Assembly (NCBI RefSeq): GCF_000328525.1
Contig: NC_019964.1
Location: 868,001-932,000, forward strand
Source of the DNA: Halovivax ruber XH-70
GTDB lineage: Archaea; Halobacteriota; Halobacteria; Halobacteriales; Natrialbaceae
Direction of reading: 5' to 3'
Length of the DNA: 64,000 nt
Shown here: positions 53,982-62,965 of the stretch, one piece after another
How the letters are laid out: each line of letters starts with the position of its first letter
Position numbering within the stretch: the stretch's first letter is position 1
The notes under the pieces: model-generated
Databases searched by the model: none
What the model saw: only the letters and a program-made list of their open reading frames with translations
Told to the model about the DNA's origin: nothing
Program-made: the position numbers and the translations under genes

Positions 53982-55316
53982 GTGTCGCACGAATCGGGAC
54001 AGGAGACGGGTAACGTCGGACTCTTCGATGCGGTCGCCATCGAGGTCGGCCTCATCGTCGGGGGTGCGCTGTTCAGTTTGACCGGCGTCGCGGTGGCCCT
54101 CACGGGTCCGGGGGTGGTGATCGCCTTCGCTATCGCGTTCTCGATCGCCATCCTCGGACTCGTCCCGACAGCGATGCTCGGCTCCGCCTACCCGACGACG
54201 GGCGGCAACTACCGCTACCCCGCCCGGTTCGTCTCCCCGGCGCTGGCCTTCCTGGCCGCCTGGGGGCTGGCGATCAGCATGTTCGGCGGCGGTCTCCCGC
54301 TGTACGCCTTGACGGCCGGACAGTACGTCGACGCCATCGTCGCGGTCGAACCGACTCTGGTCGGCCTGGCGCTATTGACCGGCTTCTTCCTCGTGAACCT
54401 GCGTGGCATCCGACCCGCGGCCCAGGTCCAGTCGATCCTGTTCGTCGCGCTCGTCGCCGCGCTCGGGGCGTTCGTCGTCTTCGGCGTCCCCGCCGTCGAG
54501 GCGGCGAACCTGCGGCCCACGTTCACGGGTGGTCCCGTCGGCCTCGTGACGGCCGCCGGCGTGCTGTACTTCGTCTGTCTCGGGGCCAACTTCGTCGTCG
54601 ACATCGGCGGCGAGGTCCGCGACGCGACGCTGACCATCCCGCGCTCGTTCGCCGTCAGCGTGCCGCTCGTCCTCGGGCTGTACGCGCTGCTCGGATTCGT
54701 CGCGGTGGGGTCGGTCGGGGCCGAGGCGATGGCCGGCGAGACGCTCGCGGTCGCGGCCGAGGCGTTCCTTCCGGCGTCGCTCCGGGCCGCGTTCGTCGTC
54801 GGCGGCGCCCTGTTCGCGATCGCCACGAGCGTGAACGCCGTCTTCATCATCGCGCCGAAGTACTTGGAGGTGCTCGCGGCCGACGGTCTGATTCCGTCCG
54901 TCTTCGCCCGTCGTAACGAGCGGTTCGGCACGAACCACTGGGGGCTGGCGCTGGTCTACGTGCTCTCGGCCGCAGCGCTGGTCTCGCCGATCCCCATCGA
55001 CCAGTTGGGCTCCCTGCTCGGCTTCGGCGGGGCGTTCCTCGTCGTGCCGGTGATGCTCGCCGCGATTCACGTCGTCCGCCACCGCCCGCCGGACTTCGAC
55101 TCGACCGCGTTCCCGCTCTCGCCGCGGCTCGTCGCGGGAATGGCCGTCCTCGCGATTCCGCTCAACCTCTGCTTGCTCGTCCTGCTGGCCACGACCGCGC
55201 CGCGTGTGTTCGCCGGATGGCTCGGTCTCCTCGTGATCGGCGGTGTTTACTACTTCGCCCGGTCACGGTATCGGCCTCAGCAGGAGTCGCCACCGACCCT
55301 TCGACCAGAACCATGA
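53982..55316 (+). CDS. APC-superfamily amino acid permease
   Basis: A 444-residue transporter with about 12 membrane helices. It begins with the APC signature (VGLIVGGALFSLTGVA; GGNYRYPARFVSP) and carries CLGANFVVDIGGEVRDATLTIPRS. It imports amino acids or polyamines. GTG start supported by the TATA-like box. The stop overlaps the next ATG (ATGA at 55313-55316), so it forms an operon with the hydroxyacyl-CoA dehydrogenase gene. Confidence 0.87.
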   Translation: MSHESGQETGNVGLFDAVAIEVGLIVGGALFSLTGVAVALTGPGVVIAFAIAFSIAILGLVPTAMLGSAYPTTGGNYRYPARFVSPALAFLAAWGLAISMFGGGLPLYALTAGQYVDAIVAVEPTLVGLALLTGFFLVNLRGIRPAAQVQSILFVALVAALGAFVVFGVPAVEAANLRPTFTGGPVGLVTAAGVLYFVCLGANFVVDIGGEVRDATLTIPRSFAVSVPLVLGLYALLGFVAVGSVGAEAMAGETLAVAAEAFLPASLRAAFVVGGALFAIATSVNAVFIIAPKYLEVLAADGLIPSVFARRNERFGTNHWGLALVYVLSAAALVSPIPIDQLGSLLGFGGAFLVVPVMLAAIHVVRHRPPDFDSTAFPLSPRLVAGMAVLAIPLNLCLLVLLATTAPRVFAGWLGLLVIGGVYYFARSRYRPQQESPPTLRPEP

Positions 55317-56473
55317 CACCACACAGTACTCGTTCCGATACTCGGCCCGACAATCGTTCCGACACCGCGTTCGATATCGACCGCACCGGCGTCGTCGGTG
55401 CGGGCGTGATGGGCCGCGACATCGCGGCGTTGCTCGCGACGGCGGGCTATCGCGTCACGCTCGTCGACGTCGACGCCGACGCACTGACTGACGCACAATC
55501 CTACCACCGCAGCAACGTCGCTGACTCACTCGCCGACGCGGGATACGAACCACCGGACGACCTCGCCGCCCGGATCAGCTACGACACGGAACTCGACGCG
55601 CTCGCGGACGCAACGTTCGTCGTCGAGGCCGTCCCGGAGGACCTCGGGCTGAAACGCGACCTCGTCGGCTCCCTCGCCGACGTACTCGACGACGACGCGA
55701 TCGTGGCGACCAACACCTCGTCGCTCACCCCGGGCGATATCGCAGCTGACGTCGTCGATCCCTCCCGCGTCGTCCTCTTTCACTTCGCGAACCCGGCGAT
55801 TCCGCGCGACCTGGTCGAGATCGCCGGCGATGACGCCGCCGACCGGGCGCTAGAGACGGCCGCGGCGGTGGCGACCGCGATCGGCAAGCGTCCGATCCGC
55901 CTGGAACGAGAGTACCGGGCGAACGGCCTCTCGCGGCTGTCGGCGAGCATCAAGTGTGCGGCGACGTGGGAGCTGCGGGACGCGTCGCCGGCGGCCATCG
56001 ACACCGCCGCGACGGCGGTCGGCTTCGCACAGGGTCCGCTGGAACTGATCGACCGAATCGGACTCGACGTCCACCTCGCGACGGTCGAGAACCTCGAGGA
56101 CGCGTACGGTGATCGGTACGCCCCACCGCCAGCCGCCCGGGAGCGCATGGCGTCGATGATCGAGGACGGGCGACTCGGCAAGAAGACTGGCGAGGGCTTC
56201 TTCGAGTGGGTCGACGGCCAGGCGGTCGTTCCCGACCCCGAGGAGTCACACGACGTCGCGCCGATCCTCGCCGCCCTCGTCAACGAGGGACACCGGCTGG
56301 TCGACGACGGCGTCGCCGACGCCGACGCGATCGACGAGATCCTCAGGCGCGGCTCGGCCGGCGACGTCGGTCCGTTCGACGTGGAGTCGATGCTCGGTCG
56401 CGACTTCCTGCGTGACACCCTGTCCGAGCGCTACGCGGAGACAGGCGCGGGCGTCTACGAACCGGTATTCTGA
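55313..56473 (+). CDS. 3-hydroxyacyl-CoA dehydrogenase
   Basis: A 386-residue NAD-dependent dehydrogenase. Rossmann motif VVGAGVMGRDIAALLATAGYRV followed by VDVD; catalytic His in HFANPAIPRDLVEI, a variant of the usual HFFNP form; and the C-terminal helical domain with ATAVGFAQGPLELIDRIGLDV. It oxidises 3-hydroxyacyl-CoA in beta-oxidation or a related catabolic route. Coupled to the upstream permease by a 4-nt overlap, suggesting joint degradation of an imported compound. Confidence 0.82.
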   Translation: MTPHSTRSDTRPDNRSDTAFDIDRTGVVGAGVMGRDIAALLATAGYRVTLVDVDADALTDAQSYHRSNVADSLADAGYEPPDDLAARISYDTELDALADATFVVEAVPEDLGLKRDLVGSLADVLDDDAIVATNTSSLTPGDIAADVVDPSRVVLFHFANPAIPRDLVEIAGDDAADRALETAAAVATAIGKRPIRLEREYRANGLSRLSASIKCAATWELRDASPAAIDTAATAVGFAQGPLELIDRIGLDVHLATVENLEDAYGDRYAPPPAARERMASMIEDGRLGKKTGEGFFEWVDGQAVVPDPEESHDVAPILAALVNEGHRLVDDGVADADAIDEILRRGSAGDVGPFDVESMLGRDFLRDTLSERYAETGAGVYEPVF

Positions 56474-56495
56474 GAGATAGGAGGGTTGCGAACCG

Positions 56496-56889
56496 CTGTT
56501 GAATCTCTCAGAAGGTGATAAATCCTGACCCTGATGTGTTCTATACAGGTTAGACACCTACTGTTCAACAGATGTCGGTTTGGGTTCGAAGTATTGGCTT
56601 ATAACTCCAAAAATGACACCCATAACCACTCCAATCTGAATTCCCCTGTTCAGATCTCCTTCAGTGAGTAAACCCAAGAGAATTGGAACACTGAATGCGA
56701 CAACGAAGAACACACCTGCTCTGGTAAACTTGTTTTCAAGCATAAGAGTATCCTCAACATCAGTTGACAAATTTCTTTTGAGATTCTATCTATTCCGTAG
56801 TGAGTACCATCCCGACCCGCTCAGTACGCAACTCTCATTGATCGGCTGTTTCACTCGAAAATATGTCTGATGAATAGGTGTTCAACAGA
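56496..56889. repeat. AT-rich islet bounded by CTGTTGAA-like repeats
   Basis: TGTTCAACAGA occurs at 56562-56572 and 56879-56889 (direct copies), and the inverted form CTGTTGAA occurs at 56496-56503. The DNA between is conspicuously AT-rich compared with both flanks and holds one small gene. It may be a small mobile element or its relic. Confidence 0.4.
56558..56743 (-). CDS. Small two-helix membrane protein
   Basis: A 61-residue protein with two hydrophobic helices (GVFFVVAFSVPILLGLL and IGVVMGVIFGVISQYF). No family recognised. ATG 56743 has an AT-rich stretch about 30 nt upstream; a TTG nine codons earlier is also open. It is encoded in the AT-rich islet, and its codon use is unlike its neighbours. 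Its last codons lie in the first TGTTCAACAGA copy. Confidence 0.5.
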   Translation of the reverse strand: MLENKFTRAGVFFVVAFSVPILLGLLTEGDLNRGIQIGVVMGVIFGVISQYFEPKPTSVEQ

Positions 56890-56921
56890 GCCGGTCGCGA
56901 ACGCTTTGCTGCCCGTCTCGA

Positions 56922-58592
56922 TCACACGAGCAGCGGTGGCGCGGCGTAGGGATCCACCTGCACGTCGAGCAGTGTGGGTTCGTCGCTCGCGATCGCCGAT
57001 TCGATAGCGTCCGGCAGCGCGGCCGCGTCCTCGATCACCGTCCCGGCACAGCCGAAGCCGCGGGCGACCTGCGCGTAGTCGACGCCGGGTTCGAAGTCCG
57101 TCGACTGGTCGACGTTGTAACTCCCCATCTGACTCATCTTCGAGGAGCCCAGCGAGTCGTTGTTCGTCACGATCACGGTGAGCGGGAGGTCCTCGCGGGC
57201 GGCCGTCTCCAGGTCAGCGATGTGGTAGCCGATGCCGCCGTCGCCCGAGAGCGCGACCACCGACGCGTCGGGGCGGGCGAGTTGCACACCGATCGCCTGG
57301 GGCAGACAGGCGTTGATGCCGTCGCTGCCGCGGGCCTGCAGGTATCGGAGGCCGGGTTCGGCCGGTTCGTAGAATGCGCCGGAGAAGAAGCCGGGGAAGC
57401 TCGTCGCGCTCACCAGCACGCCGTCCGCCGGGATCGTCCGGTTCAGTTCCGCGATCACTCGCTGGGGTGTGATCGGGGACGCGTCGCTTTCGAACTCGTC
57501 GGCGTGGGACTCGCGCCACGCGTCGCGAGCGGCGGCCAGCTCGTCGATCCGGTCGGCGCGGTCGGCGACCGCCGCCTCGTCGGTGCGCCCTGCGTCGCCG
57601 GCGGCCCCGACCAGCGCGTCGAGCGTCGCCCGGAGGTCGGCCTCGATCGGGACGTCGGCCTCGTAGTTCCGGCCCAGCCACGCGGGGTCGCGGTCGACGT
57701 GGACGACGGCGGCGTCGTCGGGGACCAGCGACCAGCCGACGGTCGTGAGATCGCCGAAGCGGGTCCCGAGGCCGATCACGAGGTCGGCGTCCGCGACGGC
57801 GTCGTTCGCGACCTGACAGAACCCCCAGCGCCCGACCACGCCCAGGGCGTACGGGGCGGTCTCGGCGACGGCGCCTTTCCCGTTCATCGACGTGACGACC
57901 GGCGTGTTCGTCCGTTCGGCGAACGCGCTCAGTTCCGCGCACGCGTCGGCGCGGACGATCCCTTCGCCGGCGAGTATCACCGGCCGGTCGGCGTCGGAGA
58001 GCTTCTCGAGGACGGCGTCGACGTCGGCCGCCGACGGTCGCGGACGCGCCGAGGGAAACGTCGCGTCGAGGTCGTCGCGGGGTTCGCGATCGGTCGCCGC
58101 CCGGACGACGTCCTCCGGGAGGTTGACGTGGGCCGGCCCGGGAACGCCGCCCGTGGCCTCGCGCACGGCCGCTTCGACGGCCTCGACGGCGCGGCCCGGC
58201 GTCTCGGCGTCGGCCGTGGTCTTCGTGAACGGGTCGAGGATGGCCTCGTTGTCGGCGTCCTGGATGACGCCCTTGCCGCGCGTCTCGCGGTCGTTCCCGC
58301 CAGTGAGCGCCAGGACGGGACTCGAGGCGCCCGCCGCCTCGCAGAGCCCGGCGCCGAGGTAGGCAGCGCCGGGCCCGCTGACGCCGTCGACGATGCCGAG
58401 GGAGCCGCTCGCTCGTGCGTAGCCGTCGGCCATCAGTGCCGCGCTCGCCTCGCTTCGCGCGAGCACGTGTCGAAGGTCCGAGTCGGCCAGACTCGCGTAG
58501 TAGGGATCCAGCTGTTCGCAGGGAAAGCCGAACACGGTCTCCACGCCGGCGCGTTCGAAGAGGGAGACGATGCGGTCGGTGACGCGCGTCAT
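56922..58592 (-). CDS. Thiamine-diphosphate enzyme, acetolactate-synthase-like
   Basis: A 556-residue enzyme. N-terminal Pyr domain with catalytic Glu in RSEASAALMADGYARASG, a central FAD-type domain (TPVVTSMNGKGAV), and the C-terminal PP domain with ALSGDGGIGYH through VTNNDS, the GDG...NN motif for Mg-ThDP. It could be a decarboxylase or carboligase, and need not be the biosynthetic acetolactate synthase. ATG 58592 is the natural start; the upstream frame is noise. Confidence 0.83.
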   Translation of the reverse strand: MTRVTDRIVSLFERAGVETVFGFPCEQLDPYYASLADSDLRHVLARSEASAALMADGYARASGSLGIVDGVSGPGAAYLGAGLCEAAGASSPVLALTGGNDRETRGKGVIQDADNEAILDPFTKTTADAETPGRAVEAVEAAVREATGGVPGPAHVNLPEDVVRAATDREPRDDLDATFPSARPRPSAADVDAVLEKLSDADRPVILAGEGIVRADACAELSAFAERTNTPVVTSMNGKGAVAETAPYALGVVGRWGFCQVANDAVADADLVIGLGTRFGDLTTVGWSLVPDDAAVVHVDRDPAWLGRNYEADVPIEADLRATLDALVGAAGDAGRTDEAAVADRADRIDELAAARDAWRESHADEFESDASPITPQRVIAELNRTIPADGVLVSATSFPGFFSGAFYEPAEPGLRYLQARGSDGINACLPQAIGVQLARPDASVVALSGDGGIGYHIADLETAAREDLPLTVIVTNNDSLGSSKMSQMGSYNVDQSTDFEPGVDYAQVARGFGCAGTVIEDAAALPDAIESAIASDEPTLLDVQVDPYAAPPLLV

Positions 58593-58757
58593 TGCACCAC
58601 CGCCCGTTGCAGCGACGCACTCGTCGTCGCGCCAGTCGACGGCCAGCCTATGGTATCGAGTAACACTCGTCGCATACGATGACACGTCGGTTATGGCGCA
58701 AAAAGCTTGCGCAGCCTGTCGGACGGCGTCGATTCGGTCAGAATCCGGATCCGTTGG

Positions 58758-60740
58758 TTACACGTGCTCGTCGAGGAAGTCGACGATGCGCTCGAACTGC
58801 TCGATGCGGTTCTCACGGGAGGTCGTGTGGTGGCCTTCGTCGTCGAAGATGCAGGTTTCGACGGGGATCCCCTGCGATTCGACGGCGTCGGCGATCTGGC
58901 GCGCCTCGTCGACCGGGACCCGCGGGTCGTTCTCGCCGTGCTGGACGAAGAGCGGACACTCGATCCGATCGACCGCGTGGATCGGTGAGATGGATTCGAG
59001 GAATTCGCGGTCCTCGGCGAGCGACCCGTACTCGGCTTCGCGGTGCGAGCGGCGGTAGTCCCCGGTGTTCTCGAGGAAGGTGACCCAGTTGGCGATGCCG
59101 ACGAAGTCGACGGCGGCCGCCCAGTGGTCGGGGTACTCGGTGATACAGGACAGGACCATGAACCCGCCGTATGAGCGGCCGTAGCAGACGATCCGGTCGG
59201 AATCGATCGCGGGGTGATCGGCAAGCCACTCGACCGCAGCGTCGATATCCCGAACCGAGTCCATTCGCTTTTCGACGTCGTCGAGTGCTGCGTAGGTCGC
59301 GCCGTACCCCGTCGAGCCGCGGACGTTCGGCTCGAAGAGCGCGTAGCCGGCGTCGAGGAAGTACTGCCGGATCGGCCGGTTGCGCCAGGATGGGCGACGC
59401 TGGGCGCTCGGCCCGCCGTGGATGTCGACGATGACGGGCGTCTCGCCGGGTTCGTAGTCGTCCGGGAGCGTGACGAATGCGGGGATCTCCCGGCCAACGC
59501 GAGACTCCGTCTCGCGAGCAGACGCGCGTCGCCCGTCGACGTCGAACGTCTCGTACCGGATCAGTTCGGGTTCGTGGTACCGATCGAGCGTGACGCCGCC
59601 GGGCGAGGGCGTCGTCCACCGGGTGGCCTCGGGTCCGGCGACGCCGCCATCCGCGAGGTCGATCCCGAAGATCGAGTAGTTCAGGTTCGTCGCCGAGACC
59701 GTCATCGCGGCGCGTTCGCCGTCGGCGCCGATCGTTAGTTCGGAGACGACACCGGCGGGGTGGTCGACCGGGACGGCGGCCACGTCGGTCGCGCTGGCCA
59801 ATCGGCCGGCGGCCGTCACGGAGTAGCCCTCGACGTTCCAAGTGTAGACGAGCCGGCCCGAGTCGGCGTCGAGGGCGAACCCGTCGATACTCCAGTCACG
59901 GTCGTGCGCGCTGGCCGTGACGGTATCGTCGTCCGGGAGTGCGGCATCTCCAGCTGCGGCGGCGTCGAGAATGTCGTCGTCGCTCCCAACGACGGTCGTG
60001 ACGTCGCCGCCCGCTTCGTCGATGCGGACGAGTTCCATCGTGTCGGCGTTCGCATCGCTCAGGCAGTAGACGTCGTCGTTCGGGCCGAACGTCGCGTGCG
60101 TGTACCGAACGTCGCCATCGTGGGGCGTGACGTGCTCACGCTCGCCCGTCTCGACGTCGACGACGAAGAGGTCCGTGTCCGAACTGGCGTTGGCGGTACT
60201 CACGAGGAGTCGCTCCCCGTCCGGACTCCAGTCGTCGACGCTGTAGAACCCCTCGCCCTCGCAGACGAGTCGGGGTTCCGGGCCGTCGGCCGCGGTCTCC
60301 TCGTCGGCATCCGTTGCTCCCGGCTCGATGCCGTCGACAGCCATCACGTAGACGTCGAAGGCGGCGCTGTCTCGACGATTCGCGGTGAACGCGATCCGAT
60401 CGCCCGCGGGACTCCAGCCGCCCCACAGGTGGATCGCGTCGGGTCTGTCGGTCAGTCGGGAGATCTCGTTCGTCTCGGGATCGAGCGCGAAGAGTTGATC
60501 GTGTTCGTCGGCGCCGCTGTCCTTCCCGAACGCGATCGCGCCGCCGTCCGGCGACCAGTCAGCGATTGAGATCCGGTCCTCGTAGAACGTTCGCTGTGTG
60601 GGCCAGGTATCCGGTTCCTCGCTCGTCCAGACCTGCATCGTCCCGGTCGTGTCGGCGAGGAAGGCGAGGCGGCCGTCGGGCGCGACGGTCGGGGCCTTCG
60701 TCTCCCGCGCGGAGAGGTAGTCTCGAAGCTCGCGTGGCAT
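58758..60740 (-). CDS. S9 family serine peptidase (acylaminoacyl/DPP-type)
   Basis: A 660-residue protein. Residues about 1-400 form a WD40-like beta-propeller; the C-terminal alpha/beta hydrolase has VIVDIHGGPSAQ, the nucleophile in CYGRSYGGFM, the Asp in ENDPRVPVDEAR and the His in DEGHHTT. No signal peptide, so a cytoplasmic oligopeptidase. ATG 60740 has a GGTAAAC box about 27 nt upstream. Monocistronic. Confidence 0.9.
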   Translation of the reverse strand: MPRELRDYLSARETKAPTVAPDGRLAFLADTTGTMQVWTSEEPDTWPTQRTFYEDRISIADWSPDGGAIAFGKDSGADEHDQLFALDPETNEISRLTDRPDAIHLWGGWSPAGDRIAFTANRRDSAAFDVYVMAVDGIEPGATDADEETAADGPEPRLVCEGEGFYSVDDWSPDGERLLVSTANASSDTDLFVVDVETGEREHVTPHDGDVRYTHATFGPNDDVYCLSDANADTMELVRIDEAGGDVTTVVGSDDDILDAAAAGDAALPDDDTVTASAHDRDWSIDGFALDADSGRLVYTWNVEGYSVTAAGRLASATDVAAVPVDHPAGVVSELTIGADGERAAMTVSATNLNYSIFGIDLADGGVAGPEATRWTTPSPGGVTLDRYHEPELIRYETFDVDGRRASARETESRVGREIPAFVTLPDDYEPGETPVIVDIHGGPSAQRRPSWRNRPIRQYFLDAGYALFEPNVRGSTGYGATYAALDDVEKRMDSVRDIDAAVEWLADHPAIDSDRIVCYGRSYGGFMVLSCITEYPDHWAAAVDFVGIANWVTFLENTGDYRRSHREAEYGSLAEDREFLESISPIHAVDRIECPLFVQHGENDPRVPVDEARQIADAVESQGIPVETCIFDDEGHHTTSRENRIEQFERIVDFLDEHV

Positions 60741-61003
60741 GGATCGAGTGGCGGACCGGGGCCTGTTTACCCTTTGGGTCTCGGCACCGTCTCACCTTGG
60801 CGCCTCTCCAGACACGTGAGGGAGTTCACCGGCGATACCTCGGGGGCAACAGGGAATCCAACAGAGCCGACGATGGACAACCGCGTCTCTGCACTGGTCG
60901 TGCGTGCGAAACGGATCGTTGGGGGCGGCGAACCGCTGTGGCCGTCGATGACACCGAACTACTGTCGCGGTCCGTCTCGTCGAGGAGTCCGTTCCGGCCG
61001 TCC

Positions 61004-61726
61004 TCAGTGAGCCATATCGAGGAGGAAGATGAGGAGAAACCCGACGAAAAACAGCGTCGTCGATGTCGGCGTTTCTGGCACCTTCTGGGCCTTCACGAGG
61101 AGTTCCTCCGTCACCAGATAGAGGAGGGCGGCAGACCCGAACGCGAGCACGAGTGCGATCGGCGTTCCCGACACGCCGCTGAGTGCGAACACGCCGACGA
61201 GCACGCCGAGGAGCAACAACACGCCGAAACTTCCTGGCACGGCGAGCTTCCTGAAGGTCCCCATCTCCTCGGGCAACGCGATGACGCCGGTGACGCCGAG
61301 GAACAGGACCTCGATGGCGAGTGCGACCGCGATGAGGACGCCGGTGGCCGGTTCCGTCAGGAACGCCACCCCGATAAGCACGCCGTCGATCACCATGTCG
61401 ATGCCGACGGTGACGAGCAGGCTGGCCGCGCCCGCGATCTTCCCGCCGATACCTCGCCTCTCGACGTACGTTCCGAGACGGGGGACGCCGAGCATCGTCA
61501 CGACGCCGATCGCGAAGCCGATAACGACCACGCTCGGGGCGCGAGTGTGGACGTCAGGCAGGAGTTCGGCGGCGACGGCGGCGAACACGACGCCGGCCGC
61601 GAAGTGCTGAACGTTGCTCTCCATCTGCGCCGACGGCTGCCGGTAGATCGCGATCACGCCACCGACGAGTGCGGCGACGACCGCCAGCATCGTGTACGAA
61701 ACCGCCTGGACCAGTACTTCGGTCAT
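61004..61726 (-). CDS. ZIP-family-like metal transporter
   Basis: A 240-residue protein with about eight membrane helices. Features of ZIP proteins: HFAAGVVFAAVAAELLPDV and GIDMVIDGVLIGVAF. In the helix-4 region the usual His-rich motif (HNIPEG-like) is replaced by DMVIDG, so metal binding would rely on Asp. Its stop on the minus strand is at 61004; the start lies next to the ATPase remnant. Confidence 0.68.
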   Translation of the reverse strand: MTEVLVQAVSYTMLAVVAALVGGVIAIYRQPSAQMESNVQHFAAGVVFAAVAAELLPDVHTRAPSVVVIGFAIGVVTMLGVPRLGTYVERRGIGGKIAGAASLLVTVGIDMVIDGVLIGVAFLTEPATGVLIAVALAIEVLFLGVTGVIALPEEMGTFRKLAVPGSFGVLLLLGVLVGVFALSGVSGTPIALVLAFGSAALLYLVTEELLVKAQKVPETPTSTTLFFVGFLLIFLLDMAH

Positions 61727-61749
61727 CCTTCTCTCCTCCCTCGTCCAGC

Positions 61750-61959
61750 TAGTTGAGTGCTGTCAGTTTGGCGATCAGGTCGACGAAGGGGAATGCGTCC
61801 AGGGTGAGAACGTAGACGCCGACGGCGGGGAGCAGCAGGCGGCCGGGGCTGTGGCGGGAGGACGTTCGGCCCGTCGCGTTCACGTCGTCGTTCGACCTCG
61901 ACAGTCGTGAGTCCCGCTCGGCGACGGACCGATCGTGCGTCGACGGCGTCTCCGGTCAT
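61750..61959 (-). pseudogene. Remnant of P-type cation ATPase
   Basis: The N-terminal portion reads GLTTVEVERRRERDGPNVLPP, the start of the cation-ATPase N-terminal domain (canonical form GLT..EVE.R....GPN.LP). Beyond about codon 37 this frame turns into Arg/Pro-rich noise, while the adjacent frame reads the hydrophobic RLLLPAVGVYVLTLDAFPF to FVDLIAKLTALN and a stop at 61750. A frameshift and massive deletion have removed the rest of the roughly 900-residue pump. Confidence 0.5.
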
Positions 61960-62006
61960 TTGTGGGCCTCAGGGCACTACGGCGAAAACCCACCGTTCGC
62001 GTTCAC

Positions 62007-62468
62007 TCACTGCCGCTCCGGCTGTGGCCCGCCGCCCGTCTGAGCCTCCTGTGCGTCGCTCCATCCGCCGGCGTCGACGACCTCGAACAGCTTTCGCCAG
62101 TTCTGCGTGTCCTCGCTCTCGGGAAGCTGGTTTCGAAGCTGTTCGAAGTCCGACCCGGGCACCTGCTCGCGGACCAGATCGATGATCACCCGGGTGTGGT
62201 AGGCGACGGTGGCCTTGTCGCGTCCCTCGATCTCGCTGGCCCGGTCCAGAAACTCCGCCCAGTCGAATCGCTGGCCGTGTTCGTCGACGGCACCGGTCAG
62301 GTACCACTTGATCTCCATCGGGAGCGACGCCGCCAGATCGGCTGCGTTCTCGGCGGGAATACGCTGACCGAGCGGGTACAGCGTCGCCCGGATCGCTCGC
62401 ACGGTTTCTCCGGTTCCCGGGAGTTCGAGTCGGTGCTGTACCTCACCTGTGAACTCGTTGAAGTTCAT
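62007..62468 (-). CDS. DUF2267 family protein
   Basis: A 153-residue helical protein. MNFNEFTGEVQHRLELPGTGETVRAIRATLYPLGQRI and the DLAASLPMEIKWYLTG segment are typical of DUF2267. A second half-repeat follows. Function unknown; bacterial members have been linked to stress or membrane-associated processes. ATG 62468 is used. Confidence 0.75.
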   Translation of the reverse strand: MNFNEFTGEVQHRLELPGTGETVRAIRATLYPLGQRIPAENAADLAASLPMEIKWYLTGAVDEHGQRFDWAEFLDRASEIEGRDKATVAYHTRVIIDLVREQVPGSDFEQLRNQLPESEDTQNWRKLFEVVDAGGWSDAQEAQTGGGPQPERQ

Positions 62469-62965
62469 ACCCAAACCGCCCACGACCACCCTCATCACTG
62501 CTAGTGGTACGTGTTAGGCCGAACGAACGTCTCGCGATCGGGTCTTTGCACCGATTCCTGCTGACACCGGTCTGCTCACAACGGGTCGAAACCCGCGCTC
62601 GCATTCGGGGTTGCACCGCCCAGGCGGGACAGTCGGGGTCGTGTTATATACTCCTCGACACCGTTCGATCAGTCCGACGGCGGACGGGAGAACCCGCTTG
62701 CGCCGGGTATCGGACCGTCGATCGTTGTCGAAGCCCGCACACTGAGACAAACTCGCTCGCACGGTCTGCCCGATCGTCGGGAGCGACTGGCAGCTGGCGT
62801 GGGCGGCGCGATCGAACACGAACGGTACGGGCCGGCGCGACTCAACGCAACGGTCCGCTCGCGGCTGTCCGAGTACCCGTCCACGATGTGACCGTCGGCG
62901 CGTCGCACGTGGACCGACGGTGGACGAGCGGTGGACCGTCTTCCGAACGACCCGCTTACAGATCC
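62469..62965. other. Spacer with TATA-like site, no gene recognised
   Basis: 497 nt between the DUF2267 start and the CBS protein. TTATATA (62644-62650) could be a promoter, but no recognisable product follows; one short open stretch ends at 62888-62890 without supporting motif. The CBS promoter must lie in the right part; I see no clear TATA box there. Confidence 0.35.

Noticed and set aside
60774-61010. Short plus-strand frame between the S9 peptidase and ZIP genes
   Set aside because: No motif, unusual composition, and no promoter or ribosome-binding site. I cannot support it as a gene.
62742-62890. Open stretch ending at 62890, possible decayed gene
   Set aside because: Reads as a short, unconserved-looking peptide without start codon or motif.
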